64,000 nucleotides of DNA from Streptomyces hyaluromycini (GCF_002217755.1 NZ_BCFL01000027.1:149209-213208), one strand, 5' to 3'; positions 41,916 through 51,333 are shown, counted from the first letter of the stretch. The notes: a model not told the origin generated them from the sequence alone. Numbers and translations are program-made.

Positions 41916-44900
41916 GTGGCAGCGCAACAGGGGGAGCGGCAGCAGGGCGGCGGCTGGGCGCGCAGGCTGGCGGGGTACGCCTGGCGGCATCCCCGGGACG
42001 TCGTGCTCGCGCTCGGGTCCTCGCTGGCCGGCATGGCGGTGCTGGCCGTCGTCCCGCTGATCACCAAGGTGATCATCGATGACGTGATCGGCGGTCACAG
42101 CCGGTCCATGGGCCCCTGGGCCGGTGCCCTGATCGGCGCCGCCGTCCTCGTCTACGCGGCCACCTTCGTCCGCCGCTACTACGGCGGCCGCCTCGCCCTC
42201 GACGTCCAGCACGACCTGCGGACCGAGATGTACGAGACCATCACCCGGCTCGACGGACGGCGGCAGGACGAGCTGTCCACCGGCCAGGTGGTGGGCAGGG
42301 CCACCAGCGACCTCCAGCTGATCCAGGGCCTCCTCTTCATGCTGCCGATGACCATCGGCAACGTCCTCCTCTTCCTGATCTCCCTCGCGATCATGGCCTG
42401 GCTGTCGCCGCCGCTCACCCTGGTCGCCCTCGCCGTCGCCCCGGCCCTGTACTGGATCGCCAAGCGCAGCCGCAGCAAGCTCCACCCCGCCACCTGGTAC
42501 GCCCAGGCCCAGGCCGCCGCGGTGGCCGGCGTGGTCGACGGCGCGGTGAGCGGCGTGCGCGTGGTGAAGGGGTTCGGGCAGGAGGACCAGGAGACCGGGA
42601 AGCTGCGGGAGGTCGGGCGCCGGCTCTTCGCGGGACGGCTGCGCACCATACGGCTGAACAGCAGGTTCACCCCGGCCCTGCAGGCGGTCCCGGCCCTCGG
42701 GCAGGTCGCCATGCTGGCGGTCGGCGGCTGGCTGGCCGTCCGCGGTCACATCACCCTCGGCACCTTCGTCGCCTTCTCCTCCTACCTCGCCCAGCTGGTC
42801 GGCCCGGTCCGGATGCTCGCCGTGGTCCTCACCGTCGGCCAGCAGGCCCGCGCCGGCACCGAACGCGTCCTGGAACTGATCGACACCCGCCCGACCATGA
42901 AGGAGGGCACCAAGACCCTCCCCGCCGACGCGCCCGCCACCGTCGAGTTCGACGACGTGTCGTTCGGGTACGACCATGAGCGCCCGGTCCTCCAAGGGCT
43001 CAGCTTCGAGATCCGGCCGGGCGAGACCCTCGCCGTCGTCGGCTCCTCCGGCTCCGGCAAGTCCACGGTCTCCCTCCTCCTGCCGCGCTTCTACGACGTC
43101 ACCCACGGCGCCGTCCTGATCGGCGGCCACGACGTCCGCGAGCTGACCCACGACTCGCTCCGGGCCGCGATCGGCCTGGTCCCCGAGGACTCGTTCCTCT
43201 TCTCCGACACGGTCCGCAACAACATCGCGTACGGCCGTCCCGACGCGACCGAGGACGAGATCCTCGCCGCCTCCCGCGCCGCCCAGGCCGACCGGTTCAT
43301 CGCCGAGCTGCCCGACGGCTACGACACCAAGGTCGGCGAACAGGGCCTCACTCTCTCCGGCGGCCAGCGCCAGCGCATCGCCCTCGCCCGCGCCCTGCTC
43401 ACCGACCCCCGCCTCCTCGTCCTCGACGACGCCACCTCGGCCGTCGACGCCCGCGTGGAGCACGAGATCCACGAGGCCCTCGGCCACGTGATGCGCGGCC
43501 GCACCACGCTCCTCATCGCGCACCGCCGCTCCACCCTCAACCTCGCCGACCGCATCGCCGTCCTCGACGGCGGCCGGCTCGCCGACATCGGCACCGACGA
43601 GGAGCTCCAGCAGCGGTCCGCCCTGTACCGCAGGCTCCTCACCGACCCCGACGAGCTGGGCGGGGTCTCCCCGGGGCACGCGCTGCCCCTCGAACCGCGC
43701 GAGGACACGTCCGTACGGGACGAGCTGGACGCCGAGTTCGACGCCGAGCGGGGCGTGACCCCGAGGCTGTGGACCGGCGACCGCACGCCCCGCGACCTCG
43801 CCCTCGCCGGCACCCCGGCCACCCCCGAGCTCCTCGCCCAGGTCGAGGCGCTGCCCCCGGCGACCGACGTCCCCGACATCGACGAGGCCGGCGCCGTACG
43901 CCCCGAGGACTCCTACGGCCTGCGCCGCCTGCTGCGCGGCTTCGGGGCGCCCCTGCTGGTCAGTCTCGGGCTCGTCGCCGTGGACGCCGGTATGGGGCTG
44001 CTGCTCCCGGTCCTGATCCGGCACGGCATCGACCAGGGCGTCAGCAGGATGGCGCTCGGCGCGGTCTGGGCGGCCTCGCTGCTCGGCCTGTTCGCGGTGC
44101 TCGCCCAGTGGGCGGCGCAGATCGGCGAGACCCGGATGACCGGCCGTACCGGCGAGCGGGTCCTCTACTCCCTCCGCCTGAAGATCTTCGCCCAGCTCCA
44201 GCGGCTCGGACTCGACTACTACGAGCGTGAGCTGACCGGCCGGATCATGACGAGGATGACCACGGACGTGGACGCGCTGTCCACCTTCCTGCAGACGGGC
44301 CTGGTCACCGCCTTCGTCTCCGTCGTCACCTTCTTCGGCATCATGGTCGTCCTGCTGGTGATCGACGTACAGCTCGCGCTCGTCGTTTTCACCACCCTGC
44401 CCCCGCTGATCATCGCGACCTTCTTCTTCCGCCGGGCGAGCGTGAAGGCGTACGAACTGGCCCGGGAGCGGGTGTCGGTGGTCAACGCCGACCTCCAGGA
44501 GTCGGTGTCGGGGCTGCGGATCGTGCAGGCCTTCCGGCGCGAGCGGGACAGCGGCCGCCGCTTCACCGAGCGCAGCGAGAGCTACCGCCGCGCCCGTATC
44601 CGCGGCCAGTGGCTGATATCGGTCTACTTCCCCTTCGTCCAGCTGCTGTCGTCGGTGGCCGCGGCGTGCGTGCTGATGGCGGGCGCCCACCGGGTGGAGG
44701 CGGCGACCCTCACCACCGGCGCCCTGGTCGCGTACCTGCTCTACATCGACCTGTTCTTCGCCCCCGTCCAGCAGCTCTCCCAGGTCTTCGACGGCTACCA
44801 GCAGGCGACCGTCTCCCTCGGCCGCATCCAGGAACTCCTGCGCGAGCCGACGTCCACGGCGGCGGCGGACCGGCCTCGCGAAGTCGGTTCCCTGCACGGC

Positions 44901-45719
44901 GACATCGCCTTCGAGAACGTGCACTTCGCGTACGGCGCTGCCGACGAGGGTGACGCGGCCCTGAGCGGGATCGACCTGACCATCCCCGCCGGGCAGACCG
45001 TCGCCTTCGTCGGCGAGACCGGCGCCGGCAAGTCGACCCTCGTCAAGCTGGTGGCGCGGTTCTACGACCCGACGGGCGGCCGGGTGACGGTCGACGGCAC
45101 GGATCTGCGCGCCCTGGACCTCACCTCGTACCGTCATCGCCTCGGGGTCGTCCCGCAGGAGGCCTACCTCTTCCAGGGGACCGTCCGGGACGCCATCGCC
45201 TACGGCCGCCCGGACGCGACCGACGCCGAGGTGGAGGCGGCGGCCCGCGCGGTCGGCGCCCACGAGATGATCGCCACCCTCGACGGCGGCTACCTCCACG
45301 AGGTGGCCGAGCGCGGCCGCAACCTCTCCGCGGGCCAGCGCCAGCTGATCGCCCTCGCCCGCGCCGAGCTGGTCGACCCCGACGTGCTGCTCCTCGACGA
45401 GGCGACGGCGGCCCTGGACCTGGCGACGGAGGCCCAGGTCAACATGGCCACCGACCGGCTGACGGGCCGTCGTACCGCCCACCCGTCGCCCGACCACCAC
45501 CCCTCAACGAGCGCTTACGCGCGCACCACCTTGATTGTCGCCCACCGGCTGACCACCGCGGCCCGCGCCGACCGGGTGGTGGTCATGGACCACGGCCGGG
45601 TCGCCGAGGACGGCACCCACGACGAACTGCTGGCCCTCGACGGCCGGTACGCCGAGCTGTGGCGCACCTTCATCGGCCAGCCCGAGGAACCGGAGGAGCC
45701 GGTGGGCGCGACCCGCTGA
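41916..45719 (+). CDS. fused ABC exporter (two TMD-NBD halves)
   Basis: A 1267-residue protein containing two full exporter halves in one chain. Half 1 (~1-590) has six membrane segments and NBD1 with GSSGSGKST near 376, signature LSGGQ near 480 and Walker B LLVLDDATSAVD. Half 2 (~660-1267) has NBD2 with GETGAGKST near 1033, LSAGQ near 1140 and LLLDEATAALD. In NBD1 the catalytic Glu is replaced by Asp, so one ATP site is probably degenerate, as in heterodimeric exporters. Between the D-loop and the H-loop of NBD2 is an extra ~17-residue insert (AHPSPDHHPSTSAYA) absent from NBD1. GTG 41916 follows GAAGGG. Exports an unknown, probably lipophilic, compound. Confidence 0.92.
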   Translation: MAAQQGERQQGGGWARRLAGYAWRHPRDVVLALGSSLAGMAVLAVVPLITKVIIDDVIGGHSRSMGPWAGALIGAAVLVYAATFVRRYYGGRLALDVQHDLRTEMYETITRLDGRRQDELSTGQVVGRATSDLQLIQGLLFMLPMTIGNVLLFLISLAIMAWLSPPLTLVALAVAPALYWIAKRSRSKLHPATWYAQAQAAAVAGVVDGAVSGVRVVKGFGQEDQETGKLREVGRRLFAGRLRTIRLNSRFTPALQAVPALGQVAMLAVGGWLAVRGHITLGTFVAFSSYLAQLVGPVRMLAVVLTVGQQARAGTERVLELIDTRPTMKEGTKTLPADAPATVEFDDVSFGYDHERPVLQGLSFEIRPGETLAVVGSSGSGKSTVSLLLPRFYDVTHGAVLIGGHDVRELTHDSLRAAIGLVPEDSFLFSDTVRNNIAYGRPDATEDEILAASRAAQADRFIAELPDGYDTKVGEQGLTLSGGQRQRIALARALLTDPRLLVLDDATSAVDARVEHEIHEALGHVMRGRTTLLIAHRRSTLNLADRIAVLDGGRLADIGTDEELQQRSALYRRLLTDPDELGGVSPGHALPLEPREDTSVRDELDAEFDAERGVTPRLWTGDRTPRDLALAGTPATPELLAQVEALPPATDVPDIDEAGAVRPEDSYGLRRLLRGFGAPLLVSLGLVAVDAGMGLLLPVLIRHGIDQGVSRMALGAVWAASLLGLFAVLAQWAAQIGETRMTGRTGERVLYSLRLKIFAQLQRLGLDYYERELTGRIMTRMTTDVDALSTFLQTGLVTAFVSVVTFFGIMVVLLVIDVQLALVVFTTLPPLIIATFFFRRASVKAYELARERVSVVNADLQESVSGLRIVQAFRRERDSGRRFTERSESYRRARIRGQWLISVYFPFVQLLSSVAAACVLMAGAHRVEAATLTTGALVAYLLYIDLFFAPVQQLSQVFDGYQQATVSLGRIQELLREPTSTAAADRPREVGSLHGDIAFENVHFAYGAADEGDAALSGIDLTIPAGQTVAFVGETGAGKSTLVKLVARFYDPTGGRVTVDGTDLRALDLTSYRHRLGVVPQEAYLFQGTVRDAIAYGRPDATDAEVEAAARAVGAHEMIATLDGGYLHEVAERGRNLSAGQRQLIALARAELVDPDVLLLDEATAALDLATEAQVNMATDRLTGRRTAHPSPDHHPSTSAYARTTLIVAHRLTTAARADRVVVMDHGRVAEDGTHDELLALDGRYAELWRTFIGQPEEPEEPVGATR

Positions 45720-45776
45720 CCTCTCGCGTCGGTCGCTCAGTACCCCGTTCCCCGGACCGGCCCCTGACGGCCACCG

Positions 45777-46580
45777 TCACGAGGAGCCCGCACGGGCCCG
45801 GGCCGAGGCGAGGAGGCCCGGGTCGTGGGCGTTGACGAGCAGGAGGTCGTGGTCGGCGGCCTGCCGCAGTTCGGCGAGCCGCTCGTGGTTGGCCCGCACT
45901 CTGCGCCAGTCGTGGGCGACGGCACGTTCCATGGCGAGCAGCGACTTCGGCACCTTGCCTACGCCGTCGACCTGGCCGTGGTGGTAGAACGCGTCGCCGG
46001 CGTGGAGCACCCAGTGGTCGCCGGTGTCGACGGCGATCGCGGCGTGCCCGCGGGTGTGTCCGGGCAGGCCGATCAGCACGATGCCGGGCGAGATCCCGGT
46101 GAGCTCGGTGGCGGCCGCGAACCCGCGCCAGGCCTCGCCCGTCTCGGGGTGGTGGCGGACGAGCGTCGGAGCATGGGCGCGCTGCGCGGGCCTGTACCGC
46201 CCTTTCTCGACGCGGGTGGCCGGGTGGAGCGCCGCGGTGGCCTCGGCGTCGGTGAGGTGGACGCGTGCCCAGGGGAAGTCGGCCAGCCCGCCGACGTGGT
46301 CGGCGTCGAAGTGGGTGAGCACGATGTCGCGGACGTCCTTCGGGTCGAGGCCGAGCCTCTCGACCTGCCGTACGGCCGTCTCGGACTCCTCGAACGCGGG
46401 GCGCACGAAGTGCCGGGCCGGTCCGAACCGCCGGCCGGGTGCGGCCCTGTCGAGAAGACCGAGACCGGTGTCGACGAGGGCCAGTCCGGTGCCGGTCTCG
46501 ACGAGCAGAACGTGGCAGACCAGCCCCTCGGGTGCGCCCCAGGGACGCATGGTGCCGCAGTTCAGGTGGTGGACCTTCAT
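45777..46580 (-). CDS. MBL-fold metallo-hydrolase (lactonase-like)
   Basis: A 267-residue metallo-beta-lactamase-fold hydrolase. The metal motif is LTHFDADHVGGL, i.e. HxDxDH where most members have HxHxDH; later ligands are GLPGHTRGHA and LLHAGDAFYH. The fold and motif spacing resemble AHL-lactonase-type enzymes, but the first-site change makes substrate and metal uncertain. Its ATG overlaps the stop of the MDR-VOC gene (ATGA), placing it last in a four-gene operon. Probably cytoplasmic; no signal peptide. Confidence 0.85.
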   Translation of the reverse strand: MKVHHLNCGTMRPWGAPEGLVCHVLLVETGTGLALVDTGLGLLDRAAPGRRFGPARHFVRPAFEESETAVRQVERLGLDPKDVRDIVLTHFDADHVGGLADFPWARVHLTDAEATAALHPATRVEKGRYRPAQRAHAPTLVRHHPETGEAWRGFAAATELTGISPGIVLIGLPGHTRGHAAIAVDTGDHWVLHAGDAFYHHGQVDGVGKVPKSLLAMERAVAHDWRRVRANHERLAELRQAADHDLLLVNAHDPGLLASARARAGSS

Positions 46581-48202
46581 CCGAACGCCTCCATCATCGC
46601 GGTCATGGCAGCGGGATCGCCGCCGATGAGGCCGGCGTCGATCTCCTGGACCGGGTTGGTGCCGTCCCAGTGGGCGGCGGCCAGCCTGATCAGGTCGAAG
46701 ACGAACTTCTTGGTGCCGCCGGCATCGGAGATCTCGATGACGGTGCCGGGGTGGTGCTCGGTCTGCAGATAGGCGAACCGTCCGTCGGCTCCGCCGATCC
46801 GGCCCTCCTGCCCGACGGTGAATCCGGCGGCGCGGGCACGGTCGTAGAGGTCCTGGTAGTTCTCGCTCCAGTAGGCGATGTGCTGCACACCTTCGTTGCC
46901 GGCGGCGAGGAAGTCCCGGTACATCGAGGGCGCGTCGTTGACCGGGGTGATGAGCTCGATCTGGATGTCGCCGCTGTTGGCGACGGCCACGTCCATGACC
47001 AGGTCGGAGAGCTTGCCCTGGTAGGTGAAGTCTCCGGGCCTGACGCCCTTGAGGTGGAACCACGGGCCGATGCCCGCCCTGGTGAAGTTCTCCATCGACG
47101 CGTGGATGTCGCGGACGACGTAGCCGATCTGCGCGATGCTGCCGAACATGTTCGCCACCGTGCCGGGGGCGGGCGCCGGTCCGGTGTGGGCGTCGGCGAA
47201 GGAGAGCACGATCTTTCCGGTGGCGTCGCCGGCGCGCAGCCGGCGGGCAGCCTCGTGGGCCCTGGACACCGGGTGGACGGTGTCCAGGCAGGGGGCGATC
47301 CTTCCGTCGGCGACCGCGGGCAGCACGTGCTCGCCCAACGCCGCGACCACCTCGCCGAGTTCGGCACGGGTACGGATGCTGAAGGTGGTGCCGATCAGCT
47401 TCTGGCGGCGGAAGGCGACGGTGTCCAGATCGAGGGCGGTCGCGGGTCCGGCGAGCCGCCCGATGCTCATGATGGTGCCGCCGACCGCGGTGGCCGCCGG
47501 GAGCACGGCGAACAGGGCTCCGCCGACGTGGTCGAGGGTGACGTCGGCGCCCCGCCCGTCCGTGGCGGCGAGGACCGCGGCGGCGAGGTCCTCGGTCGCG
47601 GTGTTCACGGCGACGTCCGCGCCGACGTCCAGCAGGGCGGCCCGCTTGGCGTCGCTGGTCGTCGTGGCGACGACGGTGCCCGCTCCGAGCGCCTTGGCGA
47701 GCTGGATGCCGATCAGGCCGATCGAGCTGGTGCCGCCGACGACCAGAACGGACTTGCCCGCGGTGAACCCGGCCTGGGTGACCAGTGCGTCGTGCTCGGT
47801 GACGAGACCGACGGGGAGGGTCGCGGCCTCCTCGAACCCGAGCCGGTCCGGGATCGGGACGACCAGTCGTGGATGGCACAGGGCGTAGTCGGCGAACGCG
47901 CCGACCGTGATGCCCATGACCCGGGTTCCGGCGGGCAGGTGGGGTGCCAGCAGGCTCCCGGTCTCGACGACGCCCGCGACCTCCATGCCGGCGGTGAACG
48001 GCCCCTCGCCCTGTGAGTTGGCGGCGTAGGTGCCTTCGAGAGCGTAGAGGTCGGCCCGGTTCAGACCGGCCGCGTGGACCTGGATCCGGAGGGCTCCCAG
48101 TTGTGCGGGCAGTTCGGTCTCTTCGAGGCTCCAGTCGGCTCCCTTGCCGCCGATGAGTGCGCGCATGGTGGCCGGAGTCGTCATGGTGGTCGTCGAGGTC
48201 AT
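46577..48202 (-). CDS. MDR zinc-type dehydrogenase fused to a VOC domain
   Basis: A 541-residue fusion. Residues ~10-340 are a quinone-oxidoreductase-like MDR protein (AAGLNRADLYALEGTY, GMEVAGVVETG, NADPH loop VLVVGGTSSIGLIGIQ, FRRQKLIGTTFSIRT). Residues ~355-540 are a VOC domain of the methylmalonyl-CoA-epimerase-like type (IAQIGYVVRDIHASMENFTR, GVQHIAYWSENYQDLYDRAR, GTVIEISD). The joined activities suggest successive steps on one substrate, a reduction and a metal-assisted isomerisation or lysis. ATG 48202 is preceded by AGAGGAGATC; an upstream TTG is less likely. The gene overlaps the hydrolase downstream and lies 26 bp from the SnoaL-like gene. Confidence 0.85.
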   Translation of the reverse strand: MTSTTTMTTPATMRALIGGKGADWSLEETELPAQLGALRIQVHAAGLNRADLYALEGTYAANSQGEGPFTAGMEVAGVVETGSLLAPHLPAGTRVMGITVGAFADYALCHPRLVVPIPDRLGFEEAATLPVGLVTEHDALVTQAGFTAGKSVLVVGGTSSIGLIGIQLAKALGAGTVVATTTSDAKRAALLDVGADVAVNTATEDLAAAVLAATDGRGADVTLDHVGGALFAVLPAATAVGGTIMSIGRLAGPATALDLDTVAFRRQKLIGTTFSIRTRAELGEVVAALGEHVLPAVADGRIAPCLDTVHPVSRAHEAARRLRAGDATGKIVLSFADAHTGPAPAPGTVANMFGSIAQIGYVVRDIHASMENFTRAGIGPWFHLKGVRPGDFTYQGKLSDLVMDVAVANSGDIQIELITPVNDAPSMYRDFLAAGNEGVQHIAYWSENYQDLYDRARAAGFTVGQEGRIGGADGRFAYLQTEHHPGTVIEISDAGGTKKFVFDLIRLAAAHWDGTNPVQEIDAGLIGGDPAAMTAMMEAFG

Positions 48203-48228
48203 CGGAGATCTCCTCTGGTCGGTGGTCG

Positions 48229-48789
48229 TCAACGGACGAAGTCGGGCGGCGTGGTCGTGAGCAGCCGCGGGTCGGGGGCGGCACCGGACATCGAGAGGAG
48301 TCCCCTGAGGATGCGGAGAAGCGTGAGCAGGCCACCCGGGCTGCGCTTGTCGACGCCGCCGATCAGCTGCCTGAGAATGGTGAGCCGGTCGAAGTAGATC
48401 CGCTCGGTGACGAGGTTCTCGTGCTCGTCGAAGATGAAGTACGCCGTCATACGGGTGCGGTGCTTCGATCCGGTCCGGGGGATCCTGCCGAGCGGCCCGT
48501 CGTGGGTGCCCAGCAGCCAGAACTCCACGATCACGGCGTCGACGCTGTGCCGGAACGCGATGATCTCGTGATCCTGGTCGGGGAAGGCCACGCGGGTGTC
48601 CTGGTAGTACTCGCGCACCTCTCCGTCGCCGTCGTGGACGGTCATCTGGGCGATCAGTTCGTAGTGCGGATGCGGGAACGTCGACAGCGTGGCGTCCCAG
48701 TCCTGGCGGACCTCGTCCTGGAAGTGGTCGAGCACGAGCTTCTCGCGGGCGCGCAGCACGGGCTCGGACGGCAGGGTGAATCGCGACAT
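48229..48789 (-). CDS. SnoaL/NTF2-like protein
   Basis: A 186-residue cone-fold protein. The N-terminal half (VLDHFQDEVRQDWDATLSTF, PHPHYELIAQM, VREYYQDTRVAFPDQDHEI) and MTAYFIFDEHENLVTERIYFD match the SnoaL-like polyketide-cyclase/NTF2 group, which includes isomerases and hydrolases of small cyclic compounds. A C-terminal hydrophobic tail (GLLTLLRILRGLLSMSG) may be membrane- or partner-binding. Located between the MDR-VOC and the second metallo-hydrolase gene, it fits a multi-step catabolic path. ATG 48789. Confidence 0.8.
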   Translation of the reverse strand: MSRFTLPSEPVLRAREKLVLDHFQDEVRQDWDATLSTFPHPHYELIAQMTVHDGDGEVREYYQDTRVAFPDQDHEIIAFRHSVDAVIVEFWLLGTHDGPLGRIPRTGSKHRTRMTAYFIFDEHENLVTERIYFDRLTILRQLIGGVDKRSPGGLLTLLRILRGLLSMSGAAPDPRLLTTTPPDFVR

Positions 48790-48799
48790 GGTGGCTTCC

Positions 48800-49912
48800 T
48801 CAGACCGGCTGGACGCCGTGGGTGATGTGACCGTGGCTGAACGTCGGCGTCGTGCCGGGGTTCGTCCAGGCGCCGGTCAGCTCGCTGGAGGGGAAGAACT
48901 GCAGGAAGCGCGGGTCGGCCTGGCTGCGGTCGGCCAACGTCTTCTCCAGGACGGTCGAGTTGTACTGGTCGGCGGTGGTCTCGATCGTGTTGGCGTTGAG
49001 CACCACCTCCTGCTGCCACCCCCGCGCCCACTTGGCGAGGCCCGGCAGCCGGGAGTGCTCGGGGGTGAGGGCCTCGGCGGCGATGACGTTCTCGCTGCTG
49101 ACCCAGATGCCGGTCGACGTGTTGACGACGAGGCTCTGGTTGCCGAAGACGTGGCCCGGCGTCTTGACCACGGCCACGCCCGGACCGAGGACGATCGAAC
49201 CGTCGATCGGCAGGAACGCCTCGGGCGGGACGTCGCGGTAGGTGTCCGGCTGGTACCAGGGCCTCTGTAGCGGGTGCAGCTCGGCCATGCCGGCGAGCTC
49301 GTCCCGCTGGACGACGACCTTGGCGCGGGGAAACGCGGCCCGCGGGCGGGCGTCGAGATCGTCCTGGTGGGCGGTCGTACCCACCCAGCGGCGCAGGTCC
49401 TGCGTGTGCAGGTGGTCGAACATCAGGTAGTCGACGTCGCCCGGCCGGATGCCGAGCCGGGCGAGGTGCCCCAGCACCGTGCCGTGCTCCCGGACCATCC
49501 GCCGTTCGAGGACGCCCGGCGTCTTCCGGGCGAGGTTGTCGAAGTAGGGCGTGTAGCGGCCCAGTTCGACGTCGCTCGGCTCGAAGAGCAGCACCCGCGG
49601 GCGACCGTCGCTGTCCCGCCACCGGATGACGAGCATGCGGTTGGTGATCGACAGGAACGGGGCGATCGCGCGCGACGCGCGGAACAGGCCGAACCGCGTG
49701 GGGTAGGGCAACGTGACCAGATCGCAGGTGACGACGGTGTCCGGCGTACCTGTCAGGGCGAACTCGGCACGGAACGCCCTGGCCTGGGCACGAGCCGTCC
49801 GCAACCGGACGCCCGGCGGCTCGGCCGACCTCGACAGGTCGGACAGGGTGTCGATGCCGGCGCCGACCGTCGGCAGGTCGGCCACGTCACCGGGGCCCCA
49901 CGGAAATCGCAT
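48800..49912 (-). CDS. MBL-fold protein with atypical metal site
   Basis: A 370-residue protein of the metallo-beta-lactamase fold. The expected HxHxDH appears as FDHLHTQDLRRW, an HxHxxD without the following His; later segments are TPGHVFGNQSLVV and VSSENVIAAEAL, where a Glu replaces the usual Asp. The metal site is therefore unusual or single-metal. The N-terminal ~120 residues are an extra domain with FRAEFALTGTPDTVVTCDLV. First gene of the operon; ATG 49912 faces a divergent TetR gene with two operator palindromes. Substrate unknown. Confidence 0.75.
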   Translation of the reverse strand: MRFPWGPGDVADLPTVGAGIDTLSDLSRSAEPPGVRLRTARAQARAFRAEFALTGTPDTVVTCDLVTLPYPTRFGLFRASRAIAPFLSITNRMLVIRWRDSDGRPRVLLFEPSDVELGRYTPYFDNLARKTPGVLERRMVREHGTVLGHLARLGIRPGDVDYLMFDHLHTQDLRRWVGTTAHQDDLDARPRAAFPRAKVVVQRDELAGMAELHPLQRPWYQPDTYRDVPPEAFLPIDGSIVLGPGVAVVKTPGHVFGNQSLVVNTSTGIWVSSENVIAAEALTPEHSRLPGLAKWARGWQQEVVLNANTIETTADQYNSTVLEKTLADRSQADPRFLQFFPSSELTGAWTNPGTTPTFSHGHITHGVQPV

Positions 49913-49930
49913 CGCCGCTCCTTCCCTCTT

Positions 49931-49985
49931 TACCCACGCCGTGGGTATTAACTGGGCTGAGGCAAATATACCCACGGCGTGGATT
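49931..49985. promoter_or_regulatory. two TetR-type operators
   Basis: TACCCACGCCGTGGGTA at 49931-49947 is a 17-bp palindrome around a central C; TACCCACGGCGTGGATT at 49969-49985 is the same site with two changes at its right end. Centres are 38 bp apart between the divergent metallo-hydrolase operon and TetR gene. Confidence 0.8.
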
Positions 49986-50011
49986 AATTCAACGGCGGGC
50001 ATCATGGTGTG

Positions 50012-50689
50012 ATGACCGAGACACGAGAGCCCCGACGGGGTCGCCCGCCCAAGGGGGCGCCGCTGCTGAACCGCGACGTGATCGTCAAGGCCACCCTTGA
50101 GGTCATCGACCTGGACGGCATCGACGCGGTCTCCATGCGCTCGGTCGCCCGCGTCCTCGGCGTCGACCCGAAGAGCCTCTACAACCACGTCGCCGGCAAG
50201 GACGGCCTTCTCGACGCGGTGGCCGAACAGATCCTCGGGTCGATGCGCCTGCCCGAGCCCACCGGAGACGTGCGCGGCGACCTGCGTGCCATCGGGCACG
50301 CCTTCCGCGACCGCGCCCTCGCCCACCCCCAGGCGGCGCAGCTCGTCCTCACCCGCCAGCTCGCGTCGTTCGAGGGGCTCGCCCCGGTCGACGCCGTCCT
50401 CGCCGCCCTCCGCGCCACGGGCTGTCCGCGGCGCGAGGCCGTCTCGATACTGCGCAGCCTGGTCGCCACGCTGATCGGCACCCTGCTCCGCGAGGTGCAC
50501 GCGGGGCCCACGTACGGCGTGACCGACGCTTCCGGCATCGCACAGCGCCAGGCCGTGCTGGAGCGGTCAGGCCTTCCCCGCGTCGCCGAAGCCGCCGCCG
50601 ACCTCGCTCGCTTCGACAGCGACGCGGAGTTCGAGTTCACCCTCGGCCTCGCCCTCGACGCCGTCATGGCCCGCCTCGCCGCGTCCTGA
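50012..50689 (+). CDS. TetR-family regulator
   Basis: A 225-residue TetR protein: basic N terminus RRGRPPKGAP, HTH with RDVIVKATLEVIDLDGIDAV then MRSVARVLGVDPKSLYNHVA, and the TetR C-terminal class domain (~80-225) with VSILRSLVATLIGTLLREV. The C-terminal type is that of tetracycline-repressor-like proteins (TetR_C). It is divergent from the four-gene operon and presumably represses it through the two dyads. ATG 50012; a GTG three bases earlier is possible, and no strong ribosome site is visible, so the mRNA may be nearly leaderless. Confidence 0.9.
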   Translation: MTETREPRRGRPPKGAPLLNRDVIVKATLEVIDLDGIDAVSMRSVARVLGVDPKSLYNHVAGKDGLLDAVAEQILGSMRLPEPTGDVRGDLRAIGHAFRDRALAHPQAAQLVLTRQLASFEGLAPVDAVLAALRATGCPRREAVSILRSLVATLIGTLLREVHAGPTYGVTDASGIAQRQAVLERSGLPRVAEAAADLARFDSDAEFEFTLGLALDAVMARLAAS

Positions 50690-50697
50690 TCCGATAC

Positions 50698-50732
50698 GAC
50701 CGTGCGAAGAGGGCACGGCCGCGGGCCCGCGG
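50698..50732 (+). terminator. terminator after the TetR gene
   Basis: Hairpin CCGTGC / GCACGG with a 7-nt loop (50700-50718), followed at once by the self-complementary CCGCGGGCCCGCGG. It begins about 10 bp after the TetR stop codon. No T-run. Confidence 0.5.
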
Positions 50733-50923
50733 CAGCCCCCTGGGCTCATCACGGTGAGCCCGTCCCTGAATTCACGCGGCGAGCGCGGTCTTCGCCGACG
50801 CCGTCGCATAGGGGCGGTGGATTCGCGTACCTGACGGCCGTGCAACCATCCGACATACGTCGGGCGTCCGTACATCAGTACGGTCATGGCTGGTGCACAG
50901 CTGCGGTACGGGAGGGGACGACT

Positions 50924-51316
50924 GTGGACAGTGGTGCGATACGGCGGCGGCTGGCGCTCGGTGTGGCCGTGCTGGCCGCCTCCGGGGCGCTCGCCCTCGT
51001 GGCACCGGCCGAGGCCCAGGCCGTGACGGCCGCGAACTGCGCCGGACGCGAGGTGCGGACCCTGTCCTTCGACACCGGCACCGTGCACGTCTACCGGCAG
51101 GGCGGCTACGTCTGCGCGATCACCCTCCCCAAGGAGTCCGGCGGCAGACGGATGATGTCCGTCAGCGTCCAGGCCCGCGGCAACCGCCCGGTCGTCGACA
51201 AGGGCAAGTACAGCCACCGCGCGGGCCCGGTCACGGTCCACGCGGGTCACCGGTGCGTGTGGGTGAAGGGCGCGGTGGGGCGGAGCTCGGTGAGCTCGGG
51301 CTGGATCCTCTGCTGA
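50924..51316 (+). CDS. secreted hypothetical protein
   Basis: A 130-residue exported protein: signal peptide AIRRRLALGVAVLAASGALA ... AEAQA, then a compact beta-rich part with three or four cysteines (TAANCAGREV, GGYVCAITL, GHRCVWVKGA, ending WILC). The even cysteine spacing suggests disulfide bonds. No family recognised. GTG 50924 follows GGGAGGGG at normal spacing; the frame upstream lacks a signal peptide start. Confidence 0.75.
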   Translation: MDSGAIRRRLALGVAVLAASGALALVAPAEAQAVTAANCAGREVRTLSFDTGTVHVYRQGGYVCAITLPKESGGRRMMSVSVQARGNRPVVDKGKYSHRAGPVTVHAGHRCVWVKGAVGRSSVSSGWILC

Positions 51317-51333
51317 GGGGGGATGAACCGCCT

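Noticed and set aside
41406..45500. Very long open frame opposite the ABC exporter
   Set aside because: It is antisense to a clear exporter; in very high-G+C DNA such shadow frames are expected and its composition (Gly, Arg, Asp, Val) is not protein-like.
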